NCBI GenBank assembly: GCA_964023205.1 | Contig: OZ026845.1 | Coordinates: 1,498,001 to 1,562,000, forward strand | Length of the DNA: 64,000 nucleotides | Direction: 5' to 3' | Source of the DNA: Lutraria lutraria | Lineage: Eukaryota > Mollusca > Bivalvia > Venerida > Mactridae | Shown: positions 10,301 through 25,300 of the stretch, piece after piece | How the letters are laid out: every line of letters starts with the position of its first letter | Numbering within the stretch: position 1 is the first letter of the stretch | Translations under genes and position numbers: made by a program | The notes under the pieces: model-generated | Databases searched by the model: none | What the model was told of the DNA's origin: nothing | What the model saw: the letters and a program-made list of their open reading frames with translations, nothing else

Positions 10301-13300
10301 CACAGACTCAATGGTCATGGATTCAACGATCTGTTTTGCAGTACATGAAATATTAGTAGTACAGGACTAATCATGTTGCCTACCTCATTTTAAAATCAGC
10401 GGTCATATGTTCGTATTCCACATATAACTGATTTTAGAGAAACAACACACTTTGAGCCAGACGGGTTGAACGCCATTTTTGTGAAAGAAGCATTTTCTGC
10501 CTTAATGTTCGTCTTACGCACAGTTTCTTTTCGTGACGTAATTAGACCAGAAAACTTTTAATTATCTCAACATATCGTTTTCCGCCAGCAACTCATTCAT
10601 TTAATTCAAGACAAATTGTTATTTAATACGAAACTAAGGTTATTGAATCATTTATCCACATATTGTGGGTGTAATGTTTCTGCGCATGCGTCAAAAGTTC
10701 TGCGATTTCTTTCGTGCAATGGAAAATATGGTATAACGTCACGTCTTGGATCTCAAATACAGCAATCGAATGTCGATTTTTTTTAAGCATATATAAGTCA
10801 CTGGTAATTTAATGCAGCGTCCGTGATAAAGTGGCTATGGTCTCTGACTAGTGATTACTAGCTATGGTCTCTGACTAGTGATCACTAGCAATGGTCTCTG
10901 ACTAGTGATCACTAGCTATTGTCGCTGACAAGTGATCACTAGCTATGGTCTCTGACTAGTGATTACTAGCTATGGTCTCTGACTAGTGATCACTAGCTAT
11001 GGTCTCTGACAAGTGATCACTAGTTATGGTCTCTGACAAGTGATCACTAGCTATGGTCTCTGACAAGTGATCACTAGCTATGGTCTCTGACTAGTGATCA
11101 CTAGCTATGGTCTCTGACAAGTGATCACTGGTTATGGTCTCTGACTAATGATTACTAGCTATGGTCTCTGACTAGTGATCACTAGCTATGGTCTCTGACT
11201 AGTGATTACTAGCTATGGTCTCATACTTTTATATAACAACGAGGGCTATCATAGTCTTAATTAAGATAATTGTCATTCATACAACACAAACTACACCGTT
11301 TATCTTTTAGATATACACGTATAATGCTTTAATATCAAGCACAACAAATACATACATAAGTTTAATTCTTTCAAGTCCTTATTCCGAGATATTTTTTAGA
11401 CCTTTGTATATTTCTCGTAGAACTATTCTCCGAGAAAACGTGATCCTGTACCATATTTGATTATTTAGTATTAAACTGACAGAGTATTAAGTATATCAAA
11501 GTGAACTAGATTAATTCTGAAAATACTGAAGAAATCTCTACAAATACAACTTTACAATAACACACTCCATTCCTCGTATAAATGGTTTAACATTAAGCCA
11601 ATTTAACAATTTGTGAGCGTTCGGGAACACGTAAGGACAATAATGCCTTATATGGAATTATATCGTCATAAACGGATGTTTTTAGACATAGCCATGTACT
11701 GAAGCTCTATTGATAGACATGGAATCGTATCTCAGCAGGCAATCTCTATATAGAATACAGATCACGTGATATGTGAAAATCAGTATCTTTATTCCTATTA
11801 TAACTACGTGTACCCTCTTCTAGTAATGATCATCTGTATACTCCTAATTTTGTCTTCATCTTATATTCAGTAAATATCATATTCAGTTAATACCATATTC
11901 AGTTAATGTCATATTCAGTTAATGTCATATTCAGTTAATGCCATATTCAGCCAATATTATATTCAATCAATATAGTATTCAATTAATAAGATATTCGGTT
12001 AATATCATATTCAGTTAATATCATAATAATTAAGTCAATGCCATATTCAGTTAATGCCATAATTATTCAGTTAATATGATATTCAGTTAATATCATATTC
12101 AGTTAATATTATATTCAGTTAATATGATATTCAGTTAATACGATATTCAGTTAATAACATATTCAGTTAATATAATATTCAGTCAATATTATTTTCAGTT
12201 AATATAAAATTCAGTAAATATAATATTCAGTTAAATTAATATGATATTCAGTTGATATTCAGAAACATAGAGCAAATGACGATTGAGTGAGAAACTTGGG
12301 ATGAGTTGCTGCTGCTATTGGTTGTGTTGTTGTGTTTTTTTCCTACTATTTACATCCTCTAGGCACTACGGTTGTATACCCATCAGCTGACTGTACCTTC
12401 ATCATCCTATAGTTATGATCACGACTGGTGTCTACAACATTCATTATAGATATAAAGCTGTTTAGACGTAAGAATTAATTTTTGTTTCAGGTATCCCGAC
12501 CTATCGTATTTTTCCCGCGAGCCAAGACATCCATTTTTCACTTTTTTACCTTCCCTCACGCTTTTAAGAGCAAAAAGGCTCCGACCAACCGACCTCCGAC
12601 CAACCGACTTTATTTCTAATTAGCATGTAACTAGAAATGCACATTTTTACGCCTCATTCAATTATCTTCTTGATATGATTGTCTAATTTATTGCATTAAA
12701 ACCCTAAATCTACGTACGTATTTATTATTAATGTATAAACACCTTTTTTAGGCTTATTGTCTATATGGGCTGAGTTTATGTAACGCGATTTTCTTCTACG
12801 GAGATGTTTAACTAAGTTAAAGAAAAAAATATGATGAATTCAATCACACATAGTTATCTCAGACAGCGGACACAGTCTATCTGTCAATATATACGTGATT
12901 TTATAACTAAAAACAGATCTTATATAAATATGTGATACGTAATAAACGTACGTTGATAAATGGGAACAATCATTACAACAAAAGTTACCCAGAATGAGTT
13001 ATTGTTAATGAGGAAAATTACTCATAAGTATAATTCCCAATTTTTCGTCTATTTTCGTTTTAGTTATATATAAAGCCCATTGATTCCGTCTGGATAATGT
13101 TCGCGAATAACACATTGTAATATGAAAATAATTGGGCCGGAAATTTTTGGTGCTAGATTATAGAAATATATGATAGAAGTATATAACGTGCTGTGATAAT
13201 GTGTTTCTGCTTCGACTTCAAGCTGTTTCAACATGTCACAGACGGATTAATATGTACTATACAAATGGAAACACTGTATAGTCGTTGTGTGTTATTATTT

Positions 13301-16300
13301 TATGATTTGATCAAAATTGAGACAAAATAAATTATCAAAAATTATTTCATACAGACGCGTATGTGAAAAGATGTTAAGAAACATTTTATCATAATAATAA
13401 AATGACATGTAAAGTGCATACATTGGTGTAATTCGTATTTCAGTGACATATGTAGAACCATTTTGGAAACTGAACGAAACTTCATTGGAAACTGAACGAA
13501 ACTTCATTGGAAACTGAACGAAACTTCATTGGAAACTGAACGACATTTCTGCTTTTCATAGGCGTCACTCAATCGGCGCGCATGAATTTTGATGCGGACC
13601 AAAGTACTACGTTTTCTACATCCGCCATGCAATTGTAAAACTAGTTCCCATTCCCTGTCTATTTAAGTTCAGTTTCCAAGAGTACTTTTAGTACTTTGAT
13701 AAATATTGTATTATTAACGATGAAAACGGGTGATCGTCGTAATAAGAAAGCTACCACTCCTTTTAGTTTTCTTATTCAGAAAGAACACCAAAATACGCAT
13801 CCTAACCCGTATCGCAAACACTTAAAGACGTTTTCGGTAGTTCGCTACATTTTCCACATAGACATATAGGAAAAATTAAAATCTGATCAATGAAATTTTT
13901 TTAAACTTTGCATAATCGTAGCGTATCATAACAGAAACATTTTAAGCGAAAAAAAAAATAATTGGAGGTCACTGATCTCGTTTTTGAGTTATCTGCCCTT
14001 GTATTTGAATTTTTGCTTATTTTAGGTCATTTCAAGGGCAGATAACTCATACATAAATCTCAAATACCATGGTTTTACTTTTGGCTAATGTTTTTCATTT
14101 TATTATTGGTCAAAAAACAAAAGTTCATGCAATTACATTAAACATTTATATTGTCTTTTCTCAGTTGAAGTTAAGAGACTGAAAATTCTTCAAAATTAGG
14201 CCATTTTTAAAAAAAATTAGCATTGGTTTAGGTAAAGGGAGAAAAAAAACACTCCTTAATAATTCATGAAATATTTCACGATGACAAGAAAGGAAGTCGG
14301 CTACATAAAATGGAAATAGATAAGGCCTTGCTTTCCATTATGGTGAATTATCTGCACTTGAAATGACCTAAAATAAGCAAAAAATCCAAAGTCAAGGGCA
14401 GATAACTCAAAAATGAGGTCAGTGACCCCCAATTTTTTTTTCGCTTAAAATGTTTCTTTTATCATATGCTACGACCATGCAAAGTTTAAAAAAAATCATC
14501 GATCAGTTTTAATTTTTCCTATATGTCTATGTGAAAAATGTAGCGAACTACCGAAAACGTCTTTAAGCCGAACTCGTCCTAAAATAGCAATTTCCCAATA
14601 ATGCATCTCTTTCATATCAGACGATGTTATACGACTCTTATTAATGTTTTGTCTTGTTAATATCGGCCATCTTACATCCTGACAATATGTCTTACAGCAA
14701 TGTTCCCATTGTCCTTACATCCTGACAATATGTCTTACAGCAATGTTCCCATTGTCCTTACATCCTGACAATATGTCTTACAGCAATGTTCCCATTGTCC
14801 TTACATCCTGACAATATGTCTTACAGCAATGTTCCCTTTGTCCTTAGACCATGCTTTTCAACTTGTATTTTAATCGTAACGCAGACGACATTATCAAACG
14901 AAGTTTTCCCTGTAAGATGGCTTGTCTCAGAAAGATGACGAGCGAGACTGATTTTATGACGTTTGACGGACGGAATTCTGTAAGCGAACAAACTATAAGA
15001 ATTAGCCCGCGAACTGGATACCGAGAAAGTACGGTTTAAATATGACAAATTCGCGGCTTTCATACCAAATTCTTTTGATCGAACACATCCAATTTGCCGC
15101 TATTGTATCTAGTGAATGAAACGTTAACTCCTCAACACTTCATTCAATTTAGCATATTGTGTTCAGGGGTTCCAAAAGAATCACAATTAATGGGAAAGAT
15201 AGAAGCTCTTCATAAAGTGAGACAGAAAAAACTCTCCAGTTAAATGATCTATCCAAGTGAATTTGATTTCAAAACGAATATGTCATCCGAATATTCTAAG
15301 TAAACGGAATTATGATGCAAATATCTAGGAATCTTCATTGGGAAAACAGTATTAAGTCGGCGTGTTTATTTCATTGGCAAGTTTTACTAGGCTATCTGAC
15401 TAGATTAATGTTTTATAATGCCAAAAACAGTAATAATCATCAGTGGCATCATTTGTGTATTGTTACAAAAACTTAATCGTTTTTTTTTATTATACAGACG
15501 GAATAATCAGGAATAACTTTATTTTGTTTGCGTTTTAAAACAAAAACATGTTCTAATGTACTTACATTTTTTTGTTAAACGCTCCAATCGGGTGGCATAC
15601 TGAGACATCTGCTGGAGACCAAAAATAAGCCAAAGAAATAATGTTCTAAAGATAACTAAAATATAATTACTAAACAGTTTTATTACTAATTACTAAATCA
15701 GGGGATACAAAAACACCAGTTCTGTATCACCACCCAAAGCGGACTGGTGATTTGTTCACAAAATATTCTTACTAATAATTCTTATGTCTCAAGATATATT
15801 AATCGACTCGAGATAAAGAATCAGGGCTGTCTCATGGTTCATGGACCTTTTGCAGAAAAATTGAAAATAATCCAGAATATCAGGGGATGTCTCATAGGTT
15901 CGTGCACCTTTGCTTCAAAATTAACAATACTTTAGGATATCATGTGATATGTCGTAAGTTCATGGACATTTGCTACAAACCTGACAATAATTCAGAAAAC
16001 AAACTAATTTATAACTTTTGCATTTTTTCTCTAGATTTAGAATAAAGATAACATTCAACTGACAGTTATTTTATAATCATGGGTAATTGTATTTATTTTA
16101 CAACTTAACGACGGCACAAAGTAATTGTCTTACTGTTCAAACATTTATTGTGATTAACACGTATAAAATACAGTACATTCTCTTAATATATTTCTTGGAG
16201 CATATGAATAAACGTACAATAGCTCACATGTACACAATATATAATAAAATTATAAAGTAGACATGGGATAATAAAATAACGAACACGGGTGTACAATATC

Positions 16301-19300
16301 ATTGTCGTCTCGTTCTGACTACAATGAAATTAATATCAATTACATGATGAAGATAATTGCTTAAATGGTCGCTTGTTACAATCACTGGGAAACAAGCTAA
16401 CATATTGTTTACACCCGTCAGAACTTTGGACAGTCGAAATGATTTTCTGGCGTGAGTACACCATTCCTTTCTCGTGTAGACAGTGACTAGTCATTTTCTG
16501 CCCGATAATTTTCTAACAAGTCTTTGACTGATGATTCCCGATCACGACTGTCGGTGGGAGAATAATAACTCTGAAATGTTGTACAAGAAAAACATTCATT
16601 ATTGCACTAAAGGCAACCATTTGCGCTCTGATCTTAGAAGTATAAATATATAGGGGTGAACGGTGGTCGAGAGGTAACTATGTATACGCTGGACTTCTAA
16701 ATGAAAGGTTGTGGGATCGATTCTCGACTCCGCCTTTCGAATTTCTCAGAGACGTTATTTCAGTGTCCCAATCCTAACTAGCGAGCCAAGTACTGTGTTA
16801 AGAAAATCACAGGGAAAAGGGCGAGGCGTGTATCCGGGTGATTTACACCAGGCACGATAAAGAACCAGGGAAAACTGTTCGATAAGAGTCTGGGATATAA
16901 ATGCCCGGTTCTCCCCTCTCTCTGGGCGGCTCTGAAATGACCATAGCTGTCGAATGGGCTACTAAACAACAAATAAATAAATACAGAACTAAACTAGCTA
17001 TACATACATGAGTAGTAGTTTCATCTGCCCATCCGTACGCATGCGAGGGTGATTGTGGGGTTAGGGTTAGGGTTAGTGGGTTGTGGGTTTCAGATACGTA
17101 CAAACTGGACTTGTGGGGATAATTTCGACTTCTGGGTTGCGACTTGTGGGGTTAAAAACACCGAAAAGATCAAAGGGATCACCCCACAACATACGTCTCA
17201 TGAGAACGTCCGTCCGTCCGTCCTACCGTTTGTTTGTTTTGTGTATTCGACGACGATGTGTCAGGACTGATATCAACCCGTGTTTTATTTTAAAGCAAAT
17301 ATTTGAAACAAACAAAACATATTCGCATTGTTAGACAGTGCTTATGAATCCAGTTTGAAAATTGCAGCTCACAATAGCTCGATGATTATTGTTTCGCTGA
17401 ATGTTGGTAAATACCGTCATATTCCGTAAACTTGAACTTTCGAAGAAATCAGACTGACAAAGCAATATATCTAATTGTAATCACTATTCAAGTGGCTTGA
17501 GTGCTATGCGAGTTCTTGATTATTTTTTGGTCCTATGTTTACGTAGCTTTCCAGTAAACATCAGGGCGATTCATCAAAGTCGACACCGAACATTTGTTAA
17601 ATCAACAATATTCTATAAAAGAGAGAAATACTTTGTTTTATTTGGGCTGTCTGCGTAAATAAAACATCTATTTTCAAGTCTTATCAACAAAGAATGATGC
17701 GACAGGCAAAGATTTAGAAATATAACACAGAAGTTTTGACACCATATTTTCTTCACGGTAACACAATCTTCACGATGCTCCGTGTGTATATCATTTTGAA
17801 CCCGGCTTGTTGAGTGATAATATACATATTCTGTGTATCTCAGTGATATTTGTTTCGTGTGATGCAATAATGATATATGACAGTTTATAACAATATTCTC
17901 TCCCAGCGCTATCTGGCACTGTTTTGGTTCGTAAAGCATGCATTGTATACTTTAACTACAAGTAAAGAATGAACTCCGATAGGAAATGCACTTATATATT
18001 TCACGTTGTTTTATAACATATTGTGTTCCTCAACATGATATTATTTGACGCTGTTGTCTACACACATCTATACAACAATCCCATGATCCATTACCGTGAT
18101 TATTTTCTGGAAAGCTCAGATACTGATAAACTATTTTACAGGATTCGTGTTGGTAACTTCAAATCAGTCAAGTTAGAAATGTTTTTTAAATACAAAAAAT
18201 CCCAAATTATACTTAAGATGCACTTTCTTTTCTACTGATGAATATCGTTATTGAAAGCTGTGTTTAAATGTATTTCTAAAGAAAAATATATGCCATACCC
18301 CGGGCCTGTTCTGTTTGCATATTTATGATTTACTGAAATATTTGATAATTAAACATATTGTGCAGTATTTTATAACCATGATCATAGCATTGTTAAGCAG
18401 AACTTTTTTTAAAGTTTTGTATTTCAAATAATTCATGACGAAATTAATATGAACTATTTTACTATGATTTTCATAGCATGAATAAACACGGTTTCCTAAA
18501 ATTCTATGATGCAAATCTAATATGTTTACTACAACGAATTTCCAAATCATCGTCTGTGATTGGTTAATAATTAGTAAAACCTGGAAATTGACCAATGAAT
18601 GAAAGCGTTTCATTTTACTACAACAACCAAGGTTTTGTTTTATGATTCGCGATATTTCCTTTCATTTTATCATAGATTTATCTTCCATGTGTGTTTGTAG
18701 ATATGACAATGATATATTATCTAGACAAATCAACGAATATTCAACAATCATTTAGTCACACTGTTTTCAATCCTAAGAGGGGTTCTATGAAGTATTGTTT
18801 CGTCTGATCTTGTCATAAACTGCATCATAATCGCAGATAAGTAATATTTGTACATACATTATTCATTGCGACGATTGAAAAACAGATGTATAAAGAAAAA
18901 GTCATTTAGACAGAATATTTAAAAAAAACAACGTTGGTGCCCGACGTTCTAAAGCATAGACACCAGTCCATGATTGCAGCCTTTTCATTGGCTAATATTT
19001 TACTTCGCATTGCAGCAACCAATCAGATGCCGCTTCTGTGTTGAAACCTATTTTATAGTTTAGAATATGATACCTATATCTACGTATAAATGTACGTGTC
19101 TGTTCAAAGAATAATCCATAAAAGATCACCTGCGTAAGCAATACGGAACGATCTGAATCGAATCAATACTCAATTTTACCTACATCAACTCATTCCTAGG
19201 GCCGCGGCCGTAGTCGCCCAGGGAGCTGGACTTGTTAACCAGCCATCTGGGTTCGAGTCCTGGTCACTGCAGGTCATATCCTTCCATGAAAATGTAACGA

Positions 19301-22300
19301 TGTCGATTTCCCTCCACATGTGGATCAATTGCCGGCTCCTTGTATTGTGGAAGGATAAGTTAGTACTGGTTAGAATATAGGCCAAGAAACATGTTAGATG
19401 AATCGACCATCATAATTATATAATTGATTTTTTTTTTTTTGAAATATGGCGTGAAACTCAAATAGATTTAACCAAATCATTCCTAAATCAAGTGACAATG
19501 GTTTATAGTAATGTCCAGAACAAAAGAAATATCGTAAATATTTAAAAATAAAAAGACCAAGAAGAAAGCAATAAGAATCGGTAAGGTTCTATAACCTGTA
19601 GAGTATAGTGGCATTTCAACATTGCTCGCATTTATTTCTAGTCGCTATAGTAAAACATTAAACCAGTCTGAGAACAGATAGGAGAAAAAATTAACATCGT
19701 GACCATGCAGAAAGCAAGCAGACGAGAGAATGAAATTTATAGAGACGTTTAACGAGCCCTCCAGAGCCATGAATCTGTAACTCAAATGTTAAAACAAATT
19801 TCTTTGCGAGAGCTAATTTAGCCGACCTTCTGCTGGTAATGATTTTTAGATGACACATGAGGCGTATTTGTTATAGTCAAAATTTCTCCAATGAATGCCT
19901 CGGTATCATATGAAAGAAACGAAAAGCGATAAATATTAACAAATTTCTTCGCTGTGAATAGCTTTGCAAATAATGTGAAACCCAACTATTGAAGAAATTA
20001 AAGCCAAAAGCAAATAAGCCTTTCTGAGATGCGTTGAAGAATCATTTATCCTTGTAAAGAATGATTTCCAGCTTAGTATGAATCATACGATTTTGTCAGT
20101 GGTTTTAATAAAACACATCGATACTAAATACAGGCTTCTGGTAGTTTTGTTATTTCTTCCTGTTGCATTAGTTGTTGTTGTTTTATTCTTTAATTTCAGT
20201 ATCACGTGTTTTATCAATGGTTGGCCCCTACAGCCTTGTAAATAAAGGGTCTAGAATCGGTCATTCAAACTCGTTTAGAACCATCGAAAATTTTGCAAAA
20301 CTCTGTTTCAATGGTGTATTATTGATGTTCTGTTTTGACTTTTAATCTTCGCCATCAATGTTCCATTGTTTCTCCAATACATGTATTTTTCTTGAGCGTT
20401 CCCAATCAAATCTGATTTAATGATTTCTTCTATCATCATCTCTTCTTTGCTGTCTTCTTTAACTCCGAATTCATGGCTTTCATTGATGTCCTTTCTCATT
20501 TTGCCTTCCTCAAAGTTTGTTCTTACATCCAATCCAACCCGCCTCATTCGTACAACAGTTCGTATATCCTTCGTTCGAAATCATTTTTGTCTATCACCCT
20601 TTGCTGTAAATTCGCTAAATGACAAATATATCTCCATAAGAACTGAAGAAATTTTAATGCATTGTCACTAGCAACTTTGAACAAAAACAGATGATACTTG
20701 TATTGCCTCATTGCGATTTGTTAACCTTATCAAATTTCAGTTTCTCAGCTGTTCTAAACGCTTGATATTTCAAGTTAATATACCGTCTTCTTGTCTTCGT
20801 GACATGATTGCGTTAATCAAAGAAAATAGACGGCCATGAAAAACTGAACGTCTCTTACTCGTACATTACATGATTTACACACGTGGTGGTTAGACACGAT
20901 TTACTGGTGAAATATTTACTAAACTCGCTACAGAAGTTATAGAACGGAAATAATATAATTCATACAAAATAGCCGAATACCCAATTTACGTCCGACATGT
21001 GACAGACGTCAAACGGACGCTTGGTCAACTGTCGCTATAAAAATACCCACAGCGTGCACCGTTTTATTGAAACCAATTGTCAAGAGACCCTAATTGATGC
21101 TTTTTATAAGAAAGGGCCTGAAAGTGCAAAAAGACATGGGTTGGATTTGGTACAATTAAATATCTTGTTACTGTTTTGCAAGCCTTCAGATTGACTTATA
21201 AGGTCCATTATTTGTTCATACATTTGTTTTTTCGTAAACTAAAACGAAATGTTGTTGATGATATATTAGTAATGCATTTTATTTCAAAACAAACAAACAA
21301 ACATCCAATGTGTTTACAATTCTTCTTCTTGCTGCTTCCAGTTAAACTTTTTAAAAACAGAATTCAAAATACGAGTAAGAATATTTATACTTAACCCCCC
21401 CCCCTACCCCCCCCCCCCCCCCAAATAAAAAACATTCGCTTGATTTACATTTCATTAAACGAATAAACAGATTTTTTTACATTTAATAGAGAGAAAATTA
21501 CTACGAACAATGGATGCCATCACGTGCAGACTTCTCGTTTATTATCTCGCTAATCACGAGATTTCCCAACGAGCGTGACTACAGAACACTTTTAACACGT
21601 AATAACATTGTTTGGAAAGAAAAACCTTGATAGGAAGTGATACAAGCCATAAAAATATTCGCTAGACTATTTTTATCATCGAAACTGATTTAAGTATTGC
21701 CTTGGTAAATGTTCACTCCAAATTTGTATCAGACAACTCAAGGTATTTATGTTTATAGGTAATTATCTACTATAAACACGAAATTGCTGTAGCAAATTTA
21801 CTTCGTTCATCAACGTATTGTATTGTCAGTAATGCTAGGTTCCCACCATCACGATTTGCATCACGATTAAAATCGTAGTCTTAATCGTGGACCAATCGTG
21901 TTGGTCCCATCAGAGCTTACCAGATATTGAGGTCAATCGTGGCAATCGTGTTAATCGTAGAATGTTTTGAACGATTTAAAAAATGTCAACGAAAATGATC
22001 GATTGTCAATCAGGATCATCGTATCAGATCGTATTGGATCGTCACAAAACGCAACAGATCGTATTCCATCGTGTTTCCAAATCGTGGTGATCGGGGCCTT
22101 GTAATGAGTTGAAGAAGAACTTCAGGAGTTCCCTCTGATGTTTAGCATCTGCTCTAGCTGAGTTGCTATGAGCAGGCGGTTCATCAATATCTGCCCAGTC
22201 TACTTGGTCCCTCCATGCACCTGGGATGACATTCTGGTTTTCATCCTCAAAATCCACCACGTCTGCTGCAATGCATGAATGCCTCAATGTCAGTAGGTTG

Positions 22301-25300
22301 TGCAGAATAATGATCGCCTCCACTATATCCTTAAAGTACTTAAAGACATGTCAAGGATCCCCAATGCATTTTCCACTACTTCCCTCCCCCTTGAGAGTCT
22401 GTAGGTATAAATACCCTCTCCTCTCTGGACATTCTTCCTCTGCTGTATAGCTTCATGAGATAGTACATGAGAGCGAAGGCCTCATCACCTAGAATTAAAA
22501 AGGGGATGTCTTGATGGTCATCAAGGCTTGCATTCATAGGGCAGGGTCCTAGAGTCTCCTCGTCCAGGCCGCTAAACAGCTCCGAGTCGCCAAATTTCCG
22601 AGCATCTGACATGTGTCCTTTTTCCACCAATTGTAAACAATATACACTCGGATACCTTTAGAGTTCATTGTGATGATGGTGATCGATTCGTTGTATATTC
22701 AAGTAATCTTTTCTCCGACAAACATATACAGTACAACCTCTCCAAAGCAACATCCGTTGGGAGAGGCAAAGTTATTTTTGTTGTCGAGAAGTTATTGCTC
22801 TGTAGAGGTTAAGTTAATTCATGCAGTGAGAAAATCATGCTGTTGTTGAAGGGAGGTTTTGCTCAAGAGAGGGTCGCTCTGGAGAGGTTGTACTGTATAT
22901 CATGCTGTTGTTGAAGGGAGGTTTTGCTCAAGAGAGGGTCGCTCTGGAGAGGTTGCACTGTGGTTTGTAATCAGCTCTTCATTTTACTCTTCATTTTACA
23001 AAGCCGCGTGTCTATAATAGACTTTATTCGGAAATACTTCGGTTAAGTTTTCGTCAGGAGTTAAAACGTACTGACTCGAATTGGAGACGTCGGATGGTAT
23101 AAATAAAATATGTGACTGGCTTCTCAATCGTCTGCTTGTGTCTGAAGCACTTTGTTCAACTGTGATCAATTAGGTTTGGTAATTCAATTGCTCAAGTAAC
23201 ATTTTATTACGGCGATAAAGACAATAGAAAACAAAAAACAAAAACTAATATAATATAATATATCCGCTATGGCAAATGTACATGTATTTACTACCCACGG
23301 CGAGCTAGACAAGAAATTAAAAACTTCAATGATTGAAATTTGTTTAGGCTATCCTTATGTTAGTTTGTAGTTAGTAACCTTCTCATTAAAAATTCCCCGA
23401 CCCAAAAATGTTATAAGCAGTTTTCGAAAATGAATAACAGTCGAAACTCTCAAATCCGTAACCTTTCTAATTGGAACTGTTCAGTTTGTTCCCACATATG
23501 GTATGGTGGGCGTACATTTTTAGACCTGTTTGATTGCCAGTTTGTCTTTTTGTTTGTACCAAACTTTAATCTTGCATATAAAATCAAAACACTTCCACCT
23601 ACAATCATCAAACTTCATATGTTGGTTCCTCATGACAACCTCTACAGGACATGTGCATTTTAAGGTCAAGGTCACCCACAGTGGGGCATTATGTTTTAAA
23701 AACACATCTTGTTTATCATGTATTTAATGCTTAAAAATGTGTTATCCGGATTCTTTCTTATCCGAAAAGCTCTCTAATCCAAAATCTTTTGTCGGTCCTA
23801 CCAAGTCTGGATTAAAAAGGTTCTACTGTATGTCTTTTGTTCTTTATTTTCAATACACGAAATTGATGTTAACAAAATATGCCAAACTGCCTCACCATTG
23901 CAAGTTTGGGTCGACTAACCGCAAAGCAACATTCTTAAAAGGATGGTCTTAATCAATGATTTCCTGTAGTATAGATAGATACATGGGTGATCTAAGGTCA
24001 CTTTTCACTACAAAGAAGAAATCCTCATTCTCATTATTATGATGTACATTGTATTTCAGGCTGGCCTTAATTTACTGTTTGAAATCGATGACTTTTCACA
24101 ACAAAGAAAACAACACATTATTATCAGTGTAGTGCAACCTCTCAAAAGCAACATCCTTCGGGAGTAGCAAAATTATGTTGTTGTTGAGAGGTTGTTGTAC
24201 TAGAATGGTTAAATTAATAGTTACATCGTGCGGTGGGAAAAATCATACTACTGGTGAAGGAAGGTTTTTGCTCAAGAGAAGGAAGGCCGCTTTGGTGAGG
24301 TTGTACTGTACTATAATCTTCTAAATTTCAGTTATATGTCACGCATCAGGAGATGGACTTAAACCAGTGTTTGACACCACTCCATTTAACGTGACGGCCA
24401 TCAAAGGTGAACCTGCAATACTGCCTTGTTCAGTCTCAGATAAGGACAATCATTTGGTAAGAAATTAATTCTTTCAAATTGACATATTAAATGATGTTTT
24501 TTTGTTTTTTTTTAGTTTTACGCCCCATTTTCTTCAGTCAGAGTCATATGAGGCAGTCAGTTAGTTCACCAAACCATCGTTCCTGGGAGGAACCAGTACT
24601 AGACTCCTATCCCCGTTTATTTCTTGGAGTACTTAATTGGACATTGCCATTTTTACTGTATATGTTTATATATTAGATATTGATGCATTTTATATGGTGG
24701 CTGATTTATGCCATGACGTATTTTCGCTTTTTCGCCACAACAAAGCGAAAATGCGAAAAAGCGAAAATACGACAAAGTCAACTTTGTTACATTTTCGCCA
24801 CGAAAAAGCAAAGATACGACAGATGTAAGGCGAAAACACGACACATTTTTGGTGTCGTATTGTCGCCCTTCATCTGTCGTATTTTCGCTTTTTCCCCACG
24901 ACAATGCAAAAATGCAACAATACAAAGATACGACAAAGTTGACTTTGTCGTATTTTCGCTTTTTCGCATTTTCGCTTTGTTGTGGCGAAAAAGCGAAAAT
25001 ACGACATGGCATAAATCAGCCACCATAATTTTAGGTGTAGGTCTAGTGATGAGATTGAAGGCGTTTTGTCTGGCCGTGCTGGATTTTTTCACCAACGTTA
25101 TTGTCAAATGTTCACAAGTTTTTCTAAATAAACTGTGAATATATTCGACGCGTGGGAGCGGTATACATTTAACATAATCCGAGATGCCTTCATCACCAGT
25201 GAAATTCGGCATTATGTACTTTATATAGCCTATTTTATGAACGAAAAACAATTGAACACTAGTTGCATTAGTCTGGATCACCTGCCCCTGTCAATACGTG

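Noticed and set aside
10835..11222. CRISPR-like array (regular short repeats)
   Set aside because: Units are directly adjacent without unique spacers; a minisatellite in an animal genome.
17058..17078. Telomere
   Set aside because: Only about three TTAGGG units, in the middle of an intron.
17613..17939. 108-codon minus-strand frame
   Set aside because: AT-rich composition, no family resemblance, within intron 1.
20308..20547. 79-residue charged protein, minus strand
   Set aside because: No recognisable domain, no splice partners, no second copy to support it.
24653..25281. Frames of 119, 152 and 164 codons on both strands
   Set aside because: All run through the TTTTCGC palindrome in intron 2; low-complexity Lys/Arg/Phe translations.
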